DNA of 64,000 nt from Verrucomicrobiia bacterium (GTDB taxonomy: Bacteria; Verrucomicrobiota; Verrucomicrobiia; Verrucomicrobiales; Akkermansiaceae): positions 1-64,000 of the forward strand of contig CANHQJ010000006.1 in NCBI GenBank assembly GCA_947462875.1. The letters run 5' to 3'. A program made the translations under genes and the position numbers. The notes below the pieces were generated by a model that was not told the DNA's origin, searched no databases, and saw only the letters and a list, made by a program, of their open reading frames with translations. Below are positions 1 through 10,372 of the stretch, in pieces; the stretch's first letter is position 1; each line of letters begins with the position of its first letter.

Positions 1-99
1 ATCAGCGCGGACGGCGCTTGAGTTTGAGCTGGGCCATCGATTTGGCGATGAGGGCCTGCAGGTGAGCCACTTCCTCGGCATCGACGCTGTGGTCGATAG

Positions 100-168
100 G
101 GAGAAGGGGTTTGCAACCCCTTTCACAAGCTCAGTGCCTTGAAAAAGGGGGTGCAAACCCCTTCTCCT
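100..168. repeat. REPIN-like inverted pair of palindromes, copy 1
   Basis: The left half carries GAGAAGGGGTTTGCAACCCC (101-120) and the right half (about 147-168) is its near reverse complement, ending CCCCTTCTCC. Each half contains its own small palindrome (GGGG..CCCC) and the two halves are inverted to each other, as in REP doublets. It lies just downstream of atpC and could act as a bidirectional stem-loop. Confidence 0.75.
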
Positions 169-288
169 TATAGGCCATGGCGATCTACGATCAGCGCGGA
201 CGGCGCTTGAGTTTGAGCTGGGCCATCGATTTGGCGATGAGGGCCTGCAGGTGAGCCACTTCCTCGGCATCGACGCTGTGGTCGATAG

Positions 289-357
289 GGAGAAGGGGTT
301 TGCAACCCCTTTCACAAGCCCAGTGCCTTGAAAAAGGGGTTGCAAACCCCTTCTCCT
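289..357. repeat. REPIN-like inverted pair of palindromes, copy 2
   Basis: Same element as at 100-168, shifted by exactly 189 bp with a few substitutions in the loop and right arm. It sits between the atpC stop codon and the next atpC-end copy, so on the minus strand it is the first strong hairpin after the ATP synthase operon and a plausible transcript end or mRNA-stabilising structure. Confidence 0.75.
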
Positions 358-379
358 TATGGGCCATGGCGATCTACGA

Positions 380-790
380 TCAGCGCGGACGGCGCTTGAG
401 TTTGAGCTGGGCCATCGATTTGGCGATGAGGGCTTGCAGGTGGGCCACTTCCTCGGCATCGACGCTGTGATCCATGCTGAGAAGTTGTTTCTCGGCGCGC
501 AGCATCGCTTCTTCCGCCATCGTCTCATCGATCTGGGCATCGCCCAAGGCCATGTCGGTGAGGATGTTCACTTTCTCTTGCGTGACCTCGGCAAAGCCGC
601 TGCCAATCGCGAGAGAGGTGATCGTTCCATCCTTTTCATAGCGCAGCTCGCCGGGAGCCAAGGCCGTGACCAGGGCTCCGTGAGCAGGCAAAATGCCCAA
701 CTCTCCATCGGCACCGGGCAGATAGACGTTCGCAACGGTGTCCGAAAAGACTTTTTTCTCCGGAGTAACGATTTCTAGGTGAAGAGGCAT
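380..790 (-). CDS. atpC: ATP synthase F1 subunit epsilon
   Basis: This 136-residue protein is the epsilon subunit of the F1 central stalk, which links gamma to the c-ring and can inhibit ATP hydrolysis. It starts MPLHLEIVTPEKKVFSD and has the usual beta-sandwich signature (LPGADGELGILPAHGALVTAL, split here by position: about residues 24-45), followed by a helical C-terminal part. It is the last gene of the atp operon, 48 bp after atpD. Its last ~35 codons are copied twice downstream in the 189-bp tandem array. The native C-terminus is basic (KLKRRPR). The identification rests on family pattern and operon position. Confidence 0.96.
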   Translation of the reverse strand: MPLHLEIVTPEKKVFSDTVANVYLPGADGELGILPAHGALVTALAPGELRYEKDGTITSLAIGSGFAEVTQEKVNILTDMALGDAQIDETMAEEAMLRAEKQLLSMDHSVDAEEVAHLQALIAKSMAQLKLKRRPR

Positions 791-838
791 TATGACGAAA
801 AGCTGAAATTTTGAAAAGCTGAAACGCTGAAATTTGGA

Positions 839-2405
<1,567 letters not shown>

Positions 2406-2421
2406 GCCCACTTGGCACTTT

Positions 2422-3315
2422 CTATTCCATCGCTTTCATCGCGGTGGTGATTTCGAGTAGTTCGGAGGTGATCGCGGCCTGACGGGCTTTGTTGTATTCG
2501 AGGGTGAGCTCTTTGATGAACTTCTTGGCGTTGTCGGTGGCGGCTTTCATCGCCACCATACGGGCGCTGTGCTCGGAAGCGCGGGCTTCGACGAGGGTTT
2601 GATAGACCTGGAAGTTGATGTAGAGGGGTAGCAAGGTGTCGAGCACCTGCAGGGGCGTTGGCTCGAAGAGGTAGTCCTTGCTCAAGGCCGCCGCTTTGTC
2701 GGTCTCTGTGGCTTTGAGGTTGGCGCCTTCGTAGTCCTGCTTTTCGCCGACTTTTTCGCTGCTGAGAGGCAGGAGCTGGATGATGGTCGGCTCCTGGTTC
2801 ATCACGGTCACGAAGTTGTTGAACGCGATGGAAATCTTATCGTAGTGACCATCGAGAAACTGCTTCGTGAGGAAACGCGAGATCGGGCGGGCTTCCGAGA
2901 AAGGAACGGGGTCCTTGACTTCGAAGTCGGCGAGCATTTCCTTGCCCATTTTGCCAAGGATGGTGCGAAGCTTGCGACCGACGGTGACGTAGTGGGTTTC
3001 GGTGCCGCTCTCGGCACGGACTTTTTTGAACAAGTTCGTGTTGAGAGCGCCGCAGAGGCCTTTGTCGGTGGAGACCACCAGCATCAGCTCGCGATTGCCT
3101 TCGCGGCTTTGCAGCAGGGGATGGCTTTCCTCTTCGACGTTCTCCTTGAGGTTGACCAGAACCTGGTTGAGCTGGTTGGCGTAGTCGCGTCCGGCCACAG
3201 CCTGGTCCTGCGCTTTTTTCATCTTTGCGGCAGCTACGAGCTGCATCGCGCGGGTGATTTGAGCGGTGTTCTTGACCGATTTGATGCGTCGGCGAATGTC
3301 GCGAAGGTTGGCCAT
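2422..3315 (-). CDS. atpG: ATP synthase F1 subunit gamma
   Basis: The gamma subunit (297 residues) is the rotating shaft inside the alpha3beta3 hexamer. The N-terminus MANLRDIRRRIKSVKNTAQITRAMQLVAAAKM is the typical coiled-coil start (residues 1-32), and the C-terminal helix contains ASEHSARMVAMKAATDNA, which is strongly conserved in this family. A family-typical nucleotide-like fold with STDKGLCGALN sits near residue 84. It lies between atpA and atpD, with TGATCA-repeat-bearing spacers on both sides. Length is normal. Confidence 0.98.
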   Translation of the reverse strand: MANLRDIRRRIKSVKNTAQITRAMQLVAAAKMKKAQDQAVAGRDYANQLNQVLVNLKENVEEESHPLLQSREGNRELMLVVSTDKGLCGALNTNLFKKVRAESGTETHYVTVGRKLRTILGKMGKEMLADFEVKDPVPFSEARPISRFLTKQFLDGHYDKISIAFNNFVTVMNQEPTIIQLLPLSSEKVGEKQDYEGANLKATETDKAAALSKDYLFEPTPLQVLDTLLPLYINFQVYQTLVEARASEHSARMVAMKAATDNAKKFIKELTLEYNKARQAAITSELLEITTAMKAME

Positions 3316-3331
3316 GGGTAGGTAAGTTGTT

Positions 3332-3357
3332 AGTGATCAGTGAGCAGTGATCAGTGG
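3332..3357. repeat. TGATCA-type intergenic repeat between atpA and atpG
   Basis: The spacer holds AGTGATCAGTG followed by a second GTGATCAGTGG unit, overlapping the inverted repeat seen before atpD in motif and spacing. The unit is self-complementary (CACTGATCACTG-like), so it can form short hairpins in the operon mRNA. Confidence 0.7.
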
Positions 3358-3361
3358 GAAA

Positions 3362-4903
<1,542 letters not shown>

Positions 4904-4915
4904 AGTAAGTGGGAA

Positions 4916-4940
4916 GTGGTGAGTGTGAAGTGATCAGTGG
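4916..4940. repeat. TGATCA-type intergenic repeat between atpH and atpA
   Basis: This spacer segment is nearly identical to 2310-2335 before atpD: both read GGTGAGTGTGAAGTGATCAG after a GAAGT lead-in. Two separate gene spacers carrying the same block points to a copied mobile or recombined repeat rather than a start-region signal. Confidence 0.7.
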
Positions 4941-4947
4941 ATTTGAA

Positions 4948-5340
4948 TTAAAATGCGTTGGAGAGGCGGTTGATGCGGCCTTGGACGGAGCCATCGAGCA
5001 CGTCGTTGCCGACTTGGATGCGCAGGCCGCCGAGGAGTTCGGGGGTGACTTTGTAGGTGAAAGTCAGGTCCTTGCCATACTGGGCGATGACAAAATCGGC
5101 CGCGCGGCCGCGCTCTTCGAGATCGAGCGTGGTGGCGCTTTCGATGGTGACCTGTTTGCGTTCCATTTCCAAACGCACCAGACGTTTCAGCGAAACGAGG
5201 ATGCCTTGGTAGTCGCGTGGCTTGGTGGCGACCAATTTCTGGATCGCGCTGCGCATGAGGTTCTCATTGAGCGAGCCAGTGGCCATGCACAAGCGGAAGA
5301 TGCGGTTGGCGGAAGTTTTGGCGACTTTGGAAACTTTCAT
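4948..5340 (-). CDS. atpH: ATP synthase F1 subunit delta, short form
   Basis: Delta connects F1 to the b-subunit peripheral stalk. The protein is only 130 residues, against about 175-180 usually. The conserved C-terminal segment is intact: LTFTYKVTPELLGGLRIQVG followed by NDVLDGSVQGRINRL (about residues 92-127). The region before it is shortened, so part of the N-terminal helical domain appears missing or compact. Position between atpF and atpA supports the call. There is no upstream in-frame start that would restore the length, since atpF ends only 14 bp away. Confidence 0.9.
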   Translation of the reverse strand: MKVSKVAKTSANRIFRLCMATGSLNENLMRSAIQKLVATKPRDYQGILVSLKRLVRLEMERKQVTIESATTLDLEERGRAADFVIAQYGKDLTFTYKVTPELLGGLRIQVGNDVLDGSVQGRINRLSNAF

Positions 5341-5354
5341 GGATCAGGGAAAGG

Positions 5355-5927
5355 TTAGGCTTGAACGCGGGCGAGCGATTCCTCGTTGATGGCGCGCTGT
5401 TGATCGGCCGTGAGCTTGCCGCCGGTGGCTTGTTGAGCGGTGGTGGCGACTAGGCGACCGAACTCGCGCTTGAGGTCCGCGGCGATTTGCGCGCGCTCGG
5501 CCTGGGCGGCGGCTTCGGCTTTGGCGATGATGTTTTGTGCGGTAGCGATGGCTTCCTGGGCTTTTTGCTCCGTCAGTGATGAAGCGCTGGCCTTGGCTTC
5601 CTCGATCATGCGTTTCGCATCGGCATTGGCCTTGGCGATCACCTCGGCGGTGTGCTGGGCGGATTCGGCGAGTTGTTTTTCGATCTGCTTCAGCTTCGCC
5701 TCGCCGTCAGCGATGCGCTGCTTGCGTTGCTCCAGCATCGTCTGGATCGGGCCGAAAGCGAACTTTTTCAGCAAGAATGCCACGAGCAAGAAGCTGATGA
5801 CCTGCGGGATGAAGAGTTCAGGCAGGATTTTGAAATTCGTAGCGATGTCCTTGACAGTGCCGGCGATGCCTGCGTCCTGAGCCGGGGCGGCAGTGGTGGT
5901 GGCGAGTAGGGTCAGTTGCGTGAACAT
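5355..5927 (-). CDS. atpF: ATP synthase F0 subunit b
   Basis: The b subunit forms the peripheral stalk that holds F1 still. The chosen start (ATG at 5925-5927) gives 190 residues: a short N-terminus, one membrane helix around residues 35-55 (LFIPQVISFLLVAFLLKKFA), then a long Ala/Glu/Lys-rich coiled coil with EQRKQRIADGEAKLKQIEKQ. A longer frame reaches 6059, but it would overlap the end of atpE and add an unlikely Pro/Ser-rich leader, so the shorter start is preferred. Only one b-type gene is present, with no b' partner. Confidence 0.93.
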   Translation of the reverse strand: MFTQLTLLATTTAAPAQDAGIAGTVKDIATNFKILPELFIPQVISFLLVAFLLKKFAFGPIQTMLEQRKQRIADGEAKLKQIEKQLAESAQHTAEVIAKANADAKRMIEEAKASASSLTEQKAQEAIATAQNIIAKAEAAAQAERAQIAADLKREFGRLVATTAQQATGGKLTADQQRAINEESLARVQA

Positions 5928-6048
5928 AAGAGATGGGTGAGACGATGTGAAGGAAAGTAGAGACAAACAACGAGAGAGAAAGGGTTTCGCCTGAGCGAAA
6001 AAGGGAGAGAATGGGAGCACCCCGAAGGATGCTCCCTGAGAAGGCAAA

Positions 6049-6264
6049 TTACTTGGCAAGGAAGATCGCGAAGAACACGATACCTTCGATCAGAGCGGCC
6101 AAAATGATCGACAGCGTCAGGATGTTACCAGCGGCACCTGGGTTGCGACCGGTGGCTTCAGCGGCTTTGGAGCCCAGAAGGCCGATGCCGACTGCAGCGC
6201 CGATGGCAGCAAGAGCAACGTGGAAGTTGCCGGACAATTCAGCGAGGATAGGAAGTGTGGACAT
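6049..6264 (-). CDS. atpE: ATP synthase F0 subunit c
   Basis: This 71-residue two-helix hairpin protein forms the rotor ring. Helix 1 carries the glycine-rich AAIGAAVGIGLLGSKAAE segment and the loop has GRNPGA. The ion-binding acid is Glu60, in AALIEGIVFF. The residues that mark sodium-binding rings (Pro and Gln in helix 1, Ser after the Glu) are replaced by Ala, Ile and Gly, so proton coupling is expected. The start at 6262-6264 is preferred over an upstream one in the same frame because it gives the normal length. Confidence 0.97.
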   Translation of the reverse strand: MSTLPILAELSGNFHVALAAIGAAVGIGLLGSKAAEATGRNPGAAGNILTLSIILAALIEGIVFFAIFLAK

Positions 6265-6333
6265 AATATATGGTGTGTGTGTTGTTGGTTTTCCGTTTCC
6301 CACGGTTCAGTCCATGGTCAAAACGGGAAAGGG

Positions 6334-7224
6334 TTAGTGGTGTTCGTGACCTTCTTCGTCCGAATGCTCGCAGATGAGCTTCAGGAAAACGGCGGTGAGC
6401 AGCATGAAAACGAGAGCTTGAATGAGGCCGACGAGCAGCTCCATGAAGTAGAAGGGAAGGGGAGGCAGCCAAGCGGTGTACCATTTGCCGGTGATGGCGG
6501 TCATCGTTTCCAGGGTCGTTTCACCGGCGAAGATGTTACCAAACAAACGGAAGGAGAGGGCCACGGGGCGGAAAATGATGGAAACCAGCTCCAGCAGGCC
6601 GACGAAACCGAATACCACCAGCATCATCACGGCCATGATGCCGGAGAACTTGCCCTTGGGTGCGAAGATGTGTTTGAAAAAGCCCACCAGGCCATTTTCG
6701 CTGATCGCCCAATAGAACCAGAGCAGCGCGAAGGAGATCGACATCGCCAGGGTCATGTTCAGGTCGGCATTGCCACCGCGCAGGAAGGGACGGAAGGTAT
6801 CGTGGCTGTCGCCATCGAACCCTGCAGGATCGAACTGGCCGATCGTGCCCACGCCGGGAATGAGACCGAACCAGTTCGTGAAAAGGATCAGCACGAAGAT
6901 GGTGCCGAAAAACCAGAACGTCTTTTTGACAAGGTGTGTGCCGAGAATTCCTTCGAGGAAGTTGTAGAGACTCTCGACCAGCCACTCGACGAAATTTTGC
7001 AGACCGGAAGGAATCAGAGCGATGTTGCGGGTGGCGAGCTGGGCGACCAAAATGATCACCGCGGCCACGATCCAGACCATGAGCATCGAGTTGCTGATGG
7101 CGATGGGGCCCACGCGGAAGAGTTCCTCGGCGTGTACGGGCAGATGGTCATGACCAGCACCAGCCGCCATGGCCGTTGGAGCACTCAGGAGAAACGCAGC
7201 GAGAGAAAAGAAAAGTTTACGCAT
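6334..7224 (-). CDS. atpB: ATP synthase F0 subunit a
   Basis: Membrane subunit a (296 residues) provides the ion half-channels next to the c-ring. The essential arginine is R226 in SFRLFGNIFAGE. The N-terminus looks like a cleavable signal peptide (MRKLFFSLAAFLLSAPTAMA), followed by a His-bearing segment and at least five hydrophobic helices. It is the first gene of the atp operon; no atpI or atpZ precedes it. A candidate promoter lies about 27-54 bp upstream. Confidence 0.98.
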   Translation of the reverse strand: MRKLFFSLAAFLLSAPTAMAAGAGHDHLPVHAEELFRVGPIAISNSMLMVWIVAAVIILVAQLATRNIALIPSGLQNFVEWLVESLYNFLEGILGTHLVKKTFWFFGTIFVLILFTNWFGLIPGVGTIGQFDPAGFDGDSHDTFRPFLRGGNADLNMTLAMSISFALLWFYWAISENGLVGFFKHIFAPKGKFSGIMAVMMLVVFGFVGLLELVSIIFRPVALSFRLFGNIFAGETTLETMTAITGKWYTAWLPPLPFYFMELLVGLIQALVFMLLTAVFLKLICEHSDEEGHEHH

Positions 7225-7250
7225 CGGGAAATGGGTAGCGGGCGCGGATG

Positions 7251-7278
7251 TTTATTCGATTTCCCGTAAAATTGACAA
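7251..7278 (-). promoter_or_regulatory. Candidate sigma-70 promoter for the atp operon
   Basis: Read on the minus strand there is TTGTCA (7273-7278), a 16-bp spacer and AATAAA (7251-7256), placed shortly before the atpB start at 7224. The -35 is a five-of-six match, the -10 is weaker. A TTGACA box on the opposite strand (7272-7277) overlaps it, so the region could fire both ways. Confidence 0.4.
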
Positions 7279-7286
7279 GTTTTATT

Positions 7287-7302
7287 TGTGAAAAATTTCA
7301 CA
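7287..7302. promoter_or_regulatory. Perfect CRP/FNR-type palindrome TGTGA-N6-TCACA
   Basis: The sequence TGTGAAAAATTTCACA matches the consensus binding site of CRP-family regulators at every defined position. It lies between the divergent atp operon and the MFS transporter gene, 63 bp upstream of the atpB start and 172 bp upstream of the transporter start. Which regulator uses it cannot be told from the window. Confidence 0.5.
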
Positions 7303-7474
7303 AGCTCGACAAGCTGTTGATAATCAATGATTAGTTTTATTGTTCATGAGCGAAAAAAAGGCTCCAGACGGGCGTGTCGCAAAATTCCCCGAATCTGACG
7401 CAATGAATTCTTGTCAACTGTTTAAGAATTCCATAGAAGTTGCGCCCTCCCCAGTTAAAAACACACGAACCTAC

Positions 7475-9058
7475 ATGAGTAACTCACTAGATACAACGAC
7501 GGCGCCCAATGCAAAGCGATTGCTTTGGGCGGGATTCATGGCGATTCTCGCCGCAGGTGTTGGATTCGCCATTCGAGGCGGTATTTTCGACAACTGGGGC
7601 AAGGAATACGGCTTCACCGCGACCCAATTGGGAGCCATCGGTGGTGCGGGATTCTCGGGATTCTGTTTCGGTATCATTCTCGGTGGTCTGATTGTTGACA
7701 AAATCGGCTACGGCAAATTGGTGGCACTGGCGCTCTTGGCCCACGTGTTGTCAGCTTTCGTGACCTTTGGCGCGAGTTCTCCGGACAATGCCTACAACTT
7801 CCTTTTCTGGGGCATGTTCCTTTTCGCGTTTGCCAACGGCACGCTGGAAGCTGTGGCGAATCCGCTGGTGGCGACGCTGTTCCCTCAGAACCGCACGCAT
7901 TATCTTAACATTCTCCACGCCAGCTGGCCTGCCGGTATGATCATCGGTGCGGTGATCGGCTGGGTGCTGGACGACAAGTTCGCACTGAACTGGAAACTGC
8001 AATTGGCTCTCTACCTGGTGCCTACCGTGCTCTACGGTTTGATGTTCATGGGTCAAAAATTCCCTCAATCGGAAGCTGCCGAAAAAGGCACGAGCTTCGT
8101 CTCGATGTTCAAGGCTGTCGGTATCCTCGGCGCGATCGTCGCCTGCTACCTGTTGTCGCTGTTCTTCGGTGACATCATCAAAGCCAAACTCCCCGATAAC
8201 GCGGCCACGATCGGCTATGCGATTGGCGGCGTTTTGTTGCTCACCATTTCCGTGATCACCCGTTTTTCGATCGGTTCGATCATCCTGTTCGTCTTGTTTG
8301 TCACTCACGCCCTCGTGGGTGCTGTGGAGCTTGGCACCGATGGCTGGATCCAAAACATCACCGGTAACCTGTTCACTTCCGAGCAAGGGAAATTCCTCTT
8401 CATCTGGACCTCCCTGATCATGTTCGGCCTGCGTTTCTGCGCGCATTTCATCGAGACGAAACTGAAACTTTCGCCCATCGGACTGCTGCTCGTCTGCTCG
8501 GTCATCGCCTGGATCGGTCTGAATCTTGCCAGCGGCATGCAAACCTTCGGCATGGCTCTTGTGGCCCTCGGTATCTACGCCATCGGCAAAACCTTCTTCT
8601 GGCCCACGATGTTGGCCGTGGTGGGCGACCGCTACCCGCAAACGGGCGCTGTGGCGATGTCCATCATGGGTGGCATCGGCATGCTCTCCGCTGGTCTGAT
8701 CGGTGGCCCTGGTCTTGGCTACGGCAAAGACCGTTTCGCTGGTGAGGCATTGAAAGAAAAAGACGCCGCTCTTTATGCTGAATACAAAGCGGAAAAACCC
8801 TCGACGTTCCTCAACCTGAAAGCCACCGAGGCATATGGTCTGGATGGCACGAAACTTGCCGCTGCCAAAGAAGCTAAGGAAAAAACCGAAGCGCAAAAAG
8901 TGGTGGTGGAAGCCGACCAACAAGGTGACCGTCGCACGCTGAAAGCTGACTCGTTCATTCCTTTGACAATGGCCGCGATTTACCTGCTCCTGATGATCTA
9001 CTTCAAGACCATCGGCGGCTATCGCCCTCTCACGGTGGAGGAAGCTTCCAAAGCCTGA
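7475..9058 (+). CDS. MFS transporter with a large loop before the last membrane helix
   Basis: A 527-residue membrane protein of the major facilitator type with about twelve hydrophobic segments. [19 protein letters not shown] near residue 72 is the classical loop 2-3 MFS motif, and the fold resembles sugar/proton symporters of the FucP-like branch. Residues ~412-490 form a charged insertion (Lys/Glu/Ala-rich, about 78 residues) before the final helix. The start at 7475 ([10 protein letters not shown]) is preferred because the in-frame upstream part lacks helices. The substrate is unknown; a perfect CRP-like site upstream fits a carbohydrate role. Confidence 0.85.
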   Translation: MSNSLDTTTAPNAKRLLWAGFMAILAAGVGFAIRGGIFDNWGKEYGFTATQLGAIGGAGFSGFCFGIILGGLIVDKIGYGKLVALALLAHVLSAFVTFGASSPDNAYNFLFWGMFLFAFANGTLEAVANPLVATLFPQNRTHYLNILHASWPAGMIIGAVIGWVLDDKFALNWKLQLALYLVPTVLYGLMFMGQKFPQSEAAEKGTSFVSMFKAVGILGAIVACYLLSLFFGDIIKAKLPDNAATIGYAIGGVLLLTISVITRFSIGSIILFVLFVTHALVGAVELGTDGWIQNITGNLFTSEQGKFLFIWTSLIMFGLRFCAHFIETKLKLSPIGLLLVCSVIAWIGLNLASGMQTFGMALVALGIYAIGKTFFWPTMLAVVGDRYPQTGAVAMSIMGGIGMLSAGLIGGPGLGYGKDRFAGEALKEKDAALYAEYKAEKPSTFLNLKATEAYGLDGTKLAAAKEAKEKTEAQKVVVEADQQGDRRTLKADSFIPLTMAAIYLLLMIYFKTIGGYRPLTVEEASKA

Positions 9059-9076
9059 TCAGCTCGATTTTCTCCC

Positions 9077-9105
9077 AGGGCGGCCCGCAGGGGTCGCCCT
9101 TTTTT
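9077..9105 (+). terminator. Rho-independent terminator after the MFS gene
   Basis: The stem AGGGCGGCC / GGTCGCCCT with a short GCAG-type loop is followed by a run of six T. It lies 18 bp after the transporter stop codon. Confidence 0.85.
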
Positions 9106-9165
9106 GTGTCCACTTCCGGCTTGCATTCGGCGCGCTTCGTGCAAGCGTAACGTCCTCTCCGTCCC

Positions 9166-9852
9166 ATGCCTGACACCACACCATTGCTTGCCTCGTTTTT
9201 TTCGCCCCAGAGTTGTTCCTTGAAGATTTGTGGGGTCACGTCCGCGGCGGATGCGCAGGGGTTGGTCGAGTGCGGCGTGGCGGCCCTGGGCGTGAATTTC
9301 TGGCCGCTGTCGAAACGTTACATTTCTCCCGATGACGCCGCGCCGTGGCTGAGGGCCGTACGTGGATCGATCCTGCGGGTCGGTGTTTTTGTCAATGCGG
9401 CGGTGGATTTCATCGCCGAACTTCACGCGCAGGGATTGATCGACGTGGCGCAGCTGCACGGCGATGAGAGTCCGGAAGATTTGCAACAACTGTTGGAGCG
9501 CGGCATTCCCTGCATCAAGGCGATCGGCATCCGCGATGAGGATGATCTCGCACAGCTTGCGAGCTATTCCGCTGCGAATGCTCTGCTGCTCGATACCGCC
9601 GCGCCCGGCGTCTATGGCGGCACGGGAGCGACTTTTGACTGGTCCCTGGCGATCGAGGCCATGCTGCGCCATCCTGAGATGCCGATCCTGTTAGCGGGTG
9701 GCATCACGCCCAGCAATGCTGCCGAGGCCATCGCCAAAGTGCATCCCGCCGCGATCGACATCGCTTCGGGAGCCGAGAGCGCGCCGGGCGTGAAGGATTT
9801 CCACAAGGTCAAGGCCTTGCAGTCGGCAATCCTTCTCCGAAGTGAGAAGTGA
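9166..9852 (+). CDS. trpF: Phosphoribosylanthranilate isomerase
   Basis: Catalyses the Amadori rearrangement of N-(5-phosphoribosyl)anthranilate in tryptophan synthesis. The family start motif KICG is at residues 20-23 (Cys22 is the general base), the acid Asp lies in LLLDTAAPGVYGGTG near residue 143, and the phosphate-binding AGGITPSN segment follows. The 228-residue length is slightly long because of an extra ~18-residue N-terminus. No other trp gene is adjacent. It converges on the DUF5069 gene, with 16 bp between the two stops. Confidence 0.96.
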   Translation: MPDTTPLLASFFSPQSCSLKICGVTSAADAQGLVECGVAALGVNFWPLSKRYISPDDAAPWLRAVRGSILRVGVFVNAAVDFIAELHAQGLIDVAQLHGDESPEDLQQLLERGIPCIKAIGIRDEDDLAQLASYSAANALLLDTAAPGVYGGTGATFDWSLAIEAMLRHPEMPILLAGGITPSNAAEAIAKVHPAAIDIASGAESAPGVKDFHKVKALQSAILLRSEK

Positions 9853-9868
9853 GTCGTGCGCGATAGCC

Positions 9869-10372
9869 TCAACTTTTCACGTAGGCCACGATTTTCGACA
9901 CATCATCGCCTGCGGCCCAGGTGTGGCGGAGGAAATCGGCGAGGTGCTTATTGCCGTGGGTTTGCAGGAAATGGCGGTCGCCGCCGCAGCCATACATCAG
10001 ATCGGGATCCAGTTCGCCGCGCAGCTTGGCGCGGGCCTTCGCGATGATGCGGGGCAGGTAGGCGATGCCTTCCAGTGTGTCGCCGAATGTCGGCAGGTCA
10101 TCGCGCTTGAGAATTTTTTCCGAGCGTTGGCCTTTTTGCACGGTGAGGAAATAATCGCGACGCACCGCCGCGACCAACAACGCCGTGCTGGCGACCGGTG
10201 CCTGCTCGTTGTTCAGGTCTTCCACGAAATCATAGAACTCGCGTTCCTGGTAGCCGATCGATGCGAGGAAGTCGCGATCGTTCTGGTCGTAGAAGTTGGC
10301 GAAATCGCGGCGTCCCTCCGAGTGGAGCTTGAGGCAGCGGTCAAAGAGTTGCTGAAACGTGATGTCCCACAT
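9869..10372 (-). CDS. DUF5069-like protein
   Basis: A 167-residue soluble protein. The C-terminal region has GIAYLPRIIAKARAKLRGEL and then YGCGGDRHFLQTHG, which I recognise as the pattern of the DUF5069 family found in Verrucomicrobiota. No catalytic motif of known function is visible. Its first 32 bp overlap the 3' end of the aminomutase-like gene upstream, so the two are probably translationally coupled. Function unknown; the family call is from memory. Confidence 0.75.
   Translation of the reverse strand: MWDITFQQLFDRCLKLHSEGRRDFANFYDQNDRDFLASIGYQEREFYDFVEDLNNEQAPVASTALLVAAVRRDYFLTVQKGQRSEKILKRDDLPTFGDTLEGIAYLPRIIAKARAKLRGELDPDLMYGCGGDRHFLQTHGNKHLADFLRHTWAAGDDVSKIVAYVKS

Larger units (their letters stand above)
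1..378. repeat. Two tandem 189-bp units (atpC 3' end plus palindromic element)
   Basis: Units begin at 1 and 190, and the same sequence begins again at 379 as the genuine end of atpC, so the period is exactly 189 bp. In each unit the first ~107 bp match the last ~35 codons of atpC (including the stop codon), with a few substitutions near the inner boundary. The other ~82 bp hold a palindromic element of GGAGAAGGGG type. Read on the minus strand, the copies would encode atpC-like C-terminal peptides but have no start, so this stretch holds no separate gene. The array may continue upstream of the window, which opens exactly at a unit boundary. Confidence 0.93.

Noticed and set aside
1-378. CRISPR-like or integron-like repeat array at the window start
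   Set aside because: Units are 189 bp, adjacent and nearly identical, with no unique spacers; they contain copies of atpC, so they are a tandem duplication, not a CRISPR array.
5928-6059. N-terminal extension of the ATP synthase b subunit
   Set aside because: The in-frame extension is Pro/Ser-rich, overlaps the end of atpE and is not found in the family.
9112-9165. Trp leader or attenuator before trpF
   Set aside because: No Trp-rich leader peptide or paired alternative hairpins were visible in the 54 bp.
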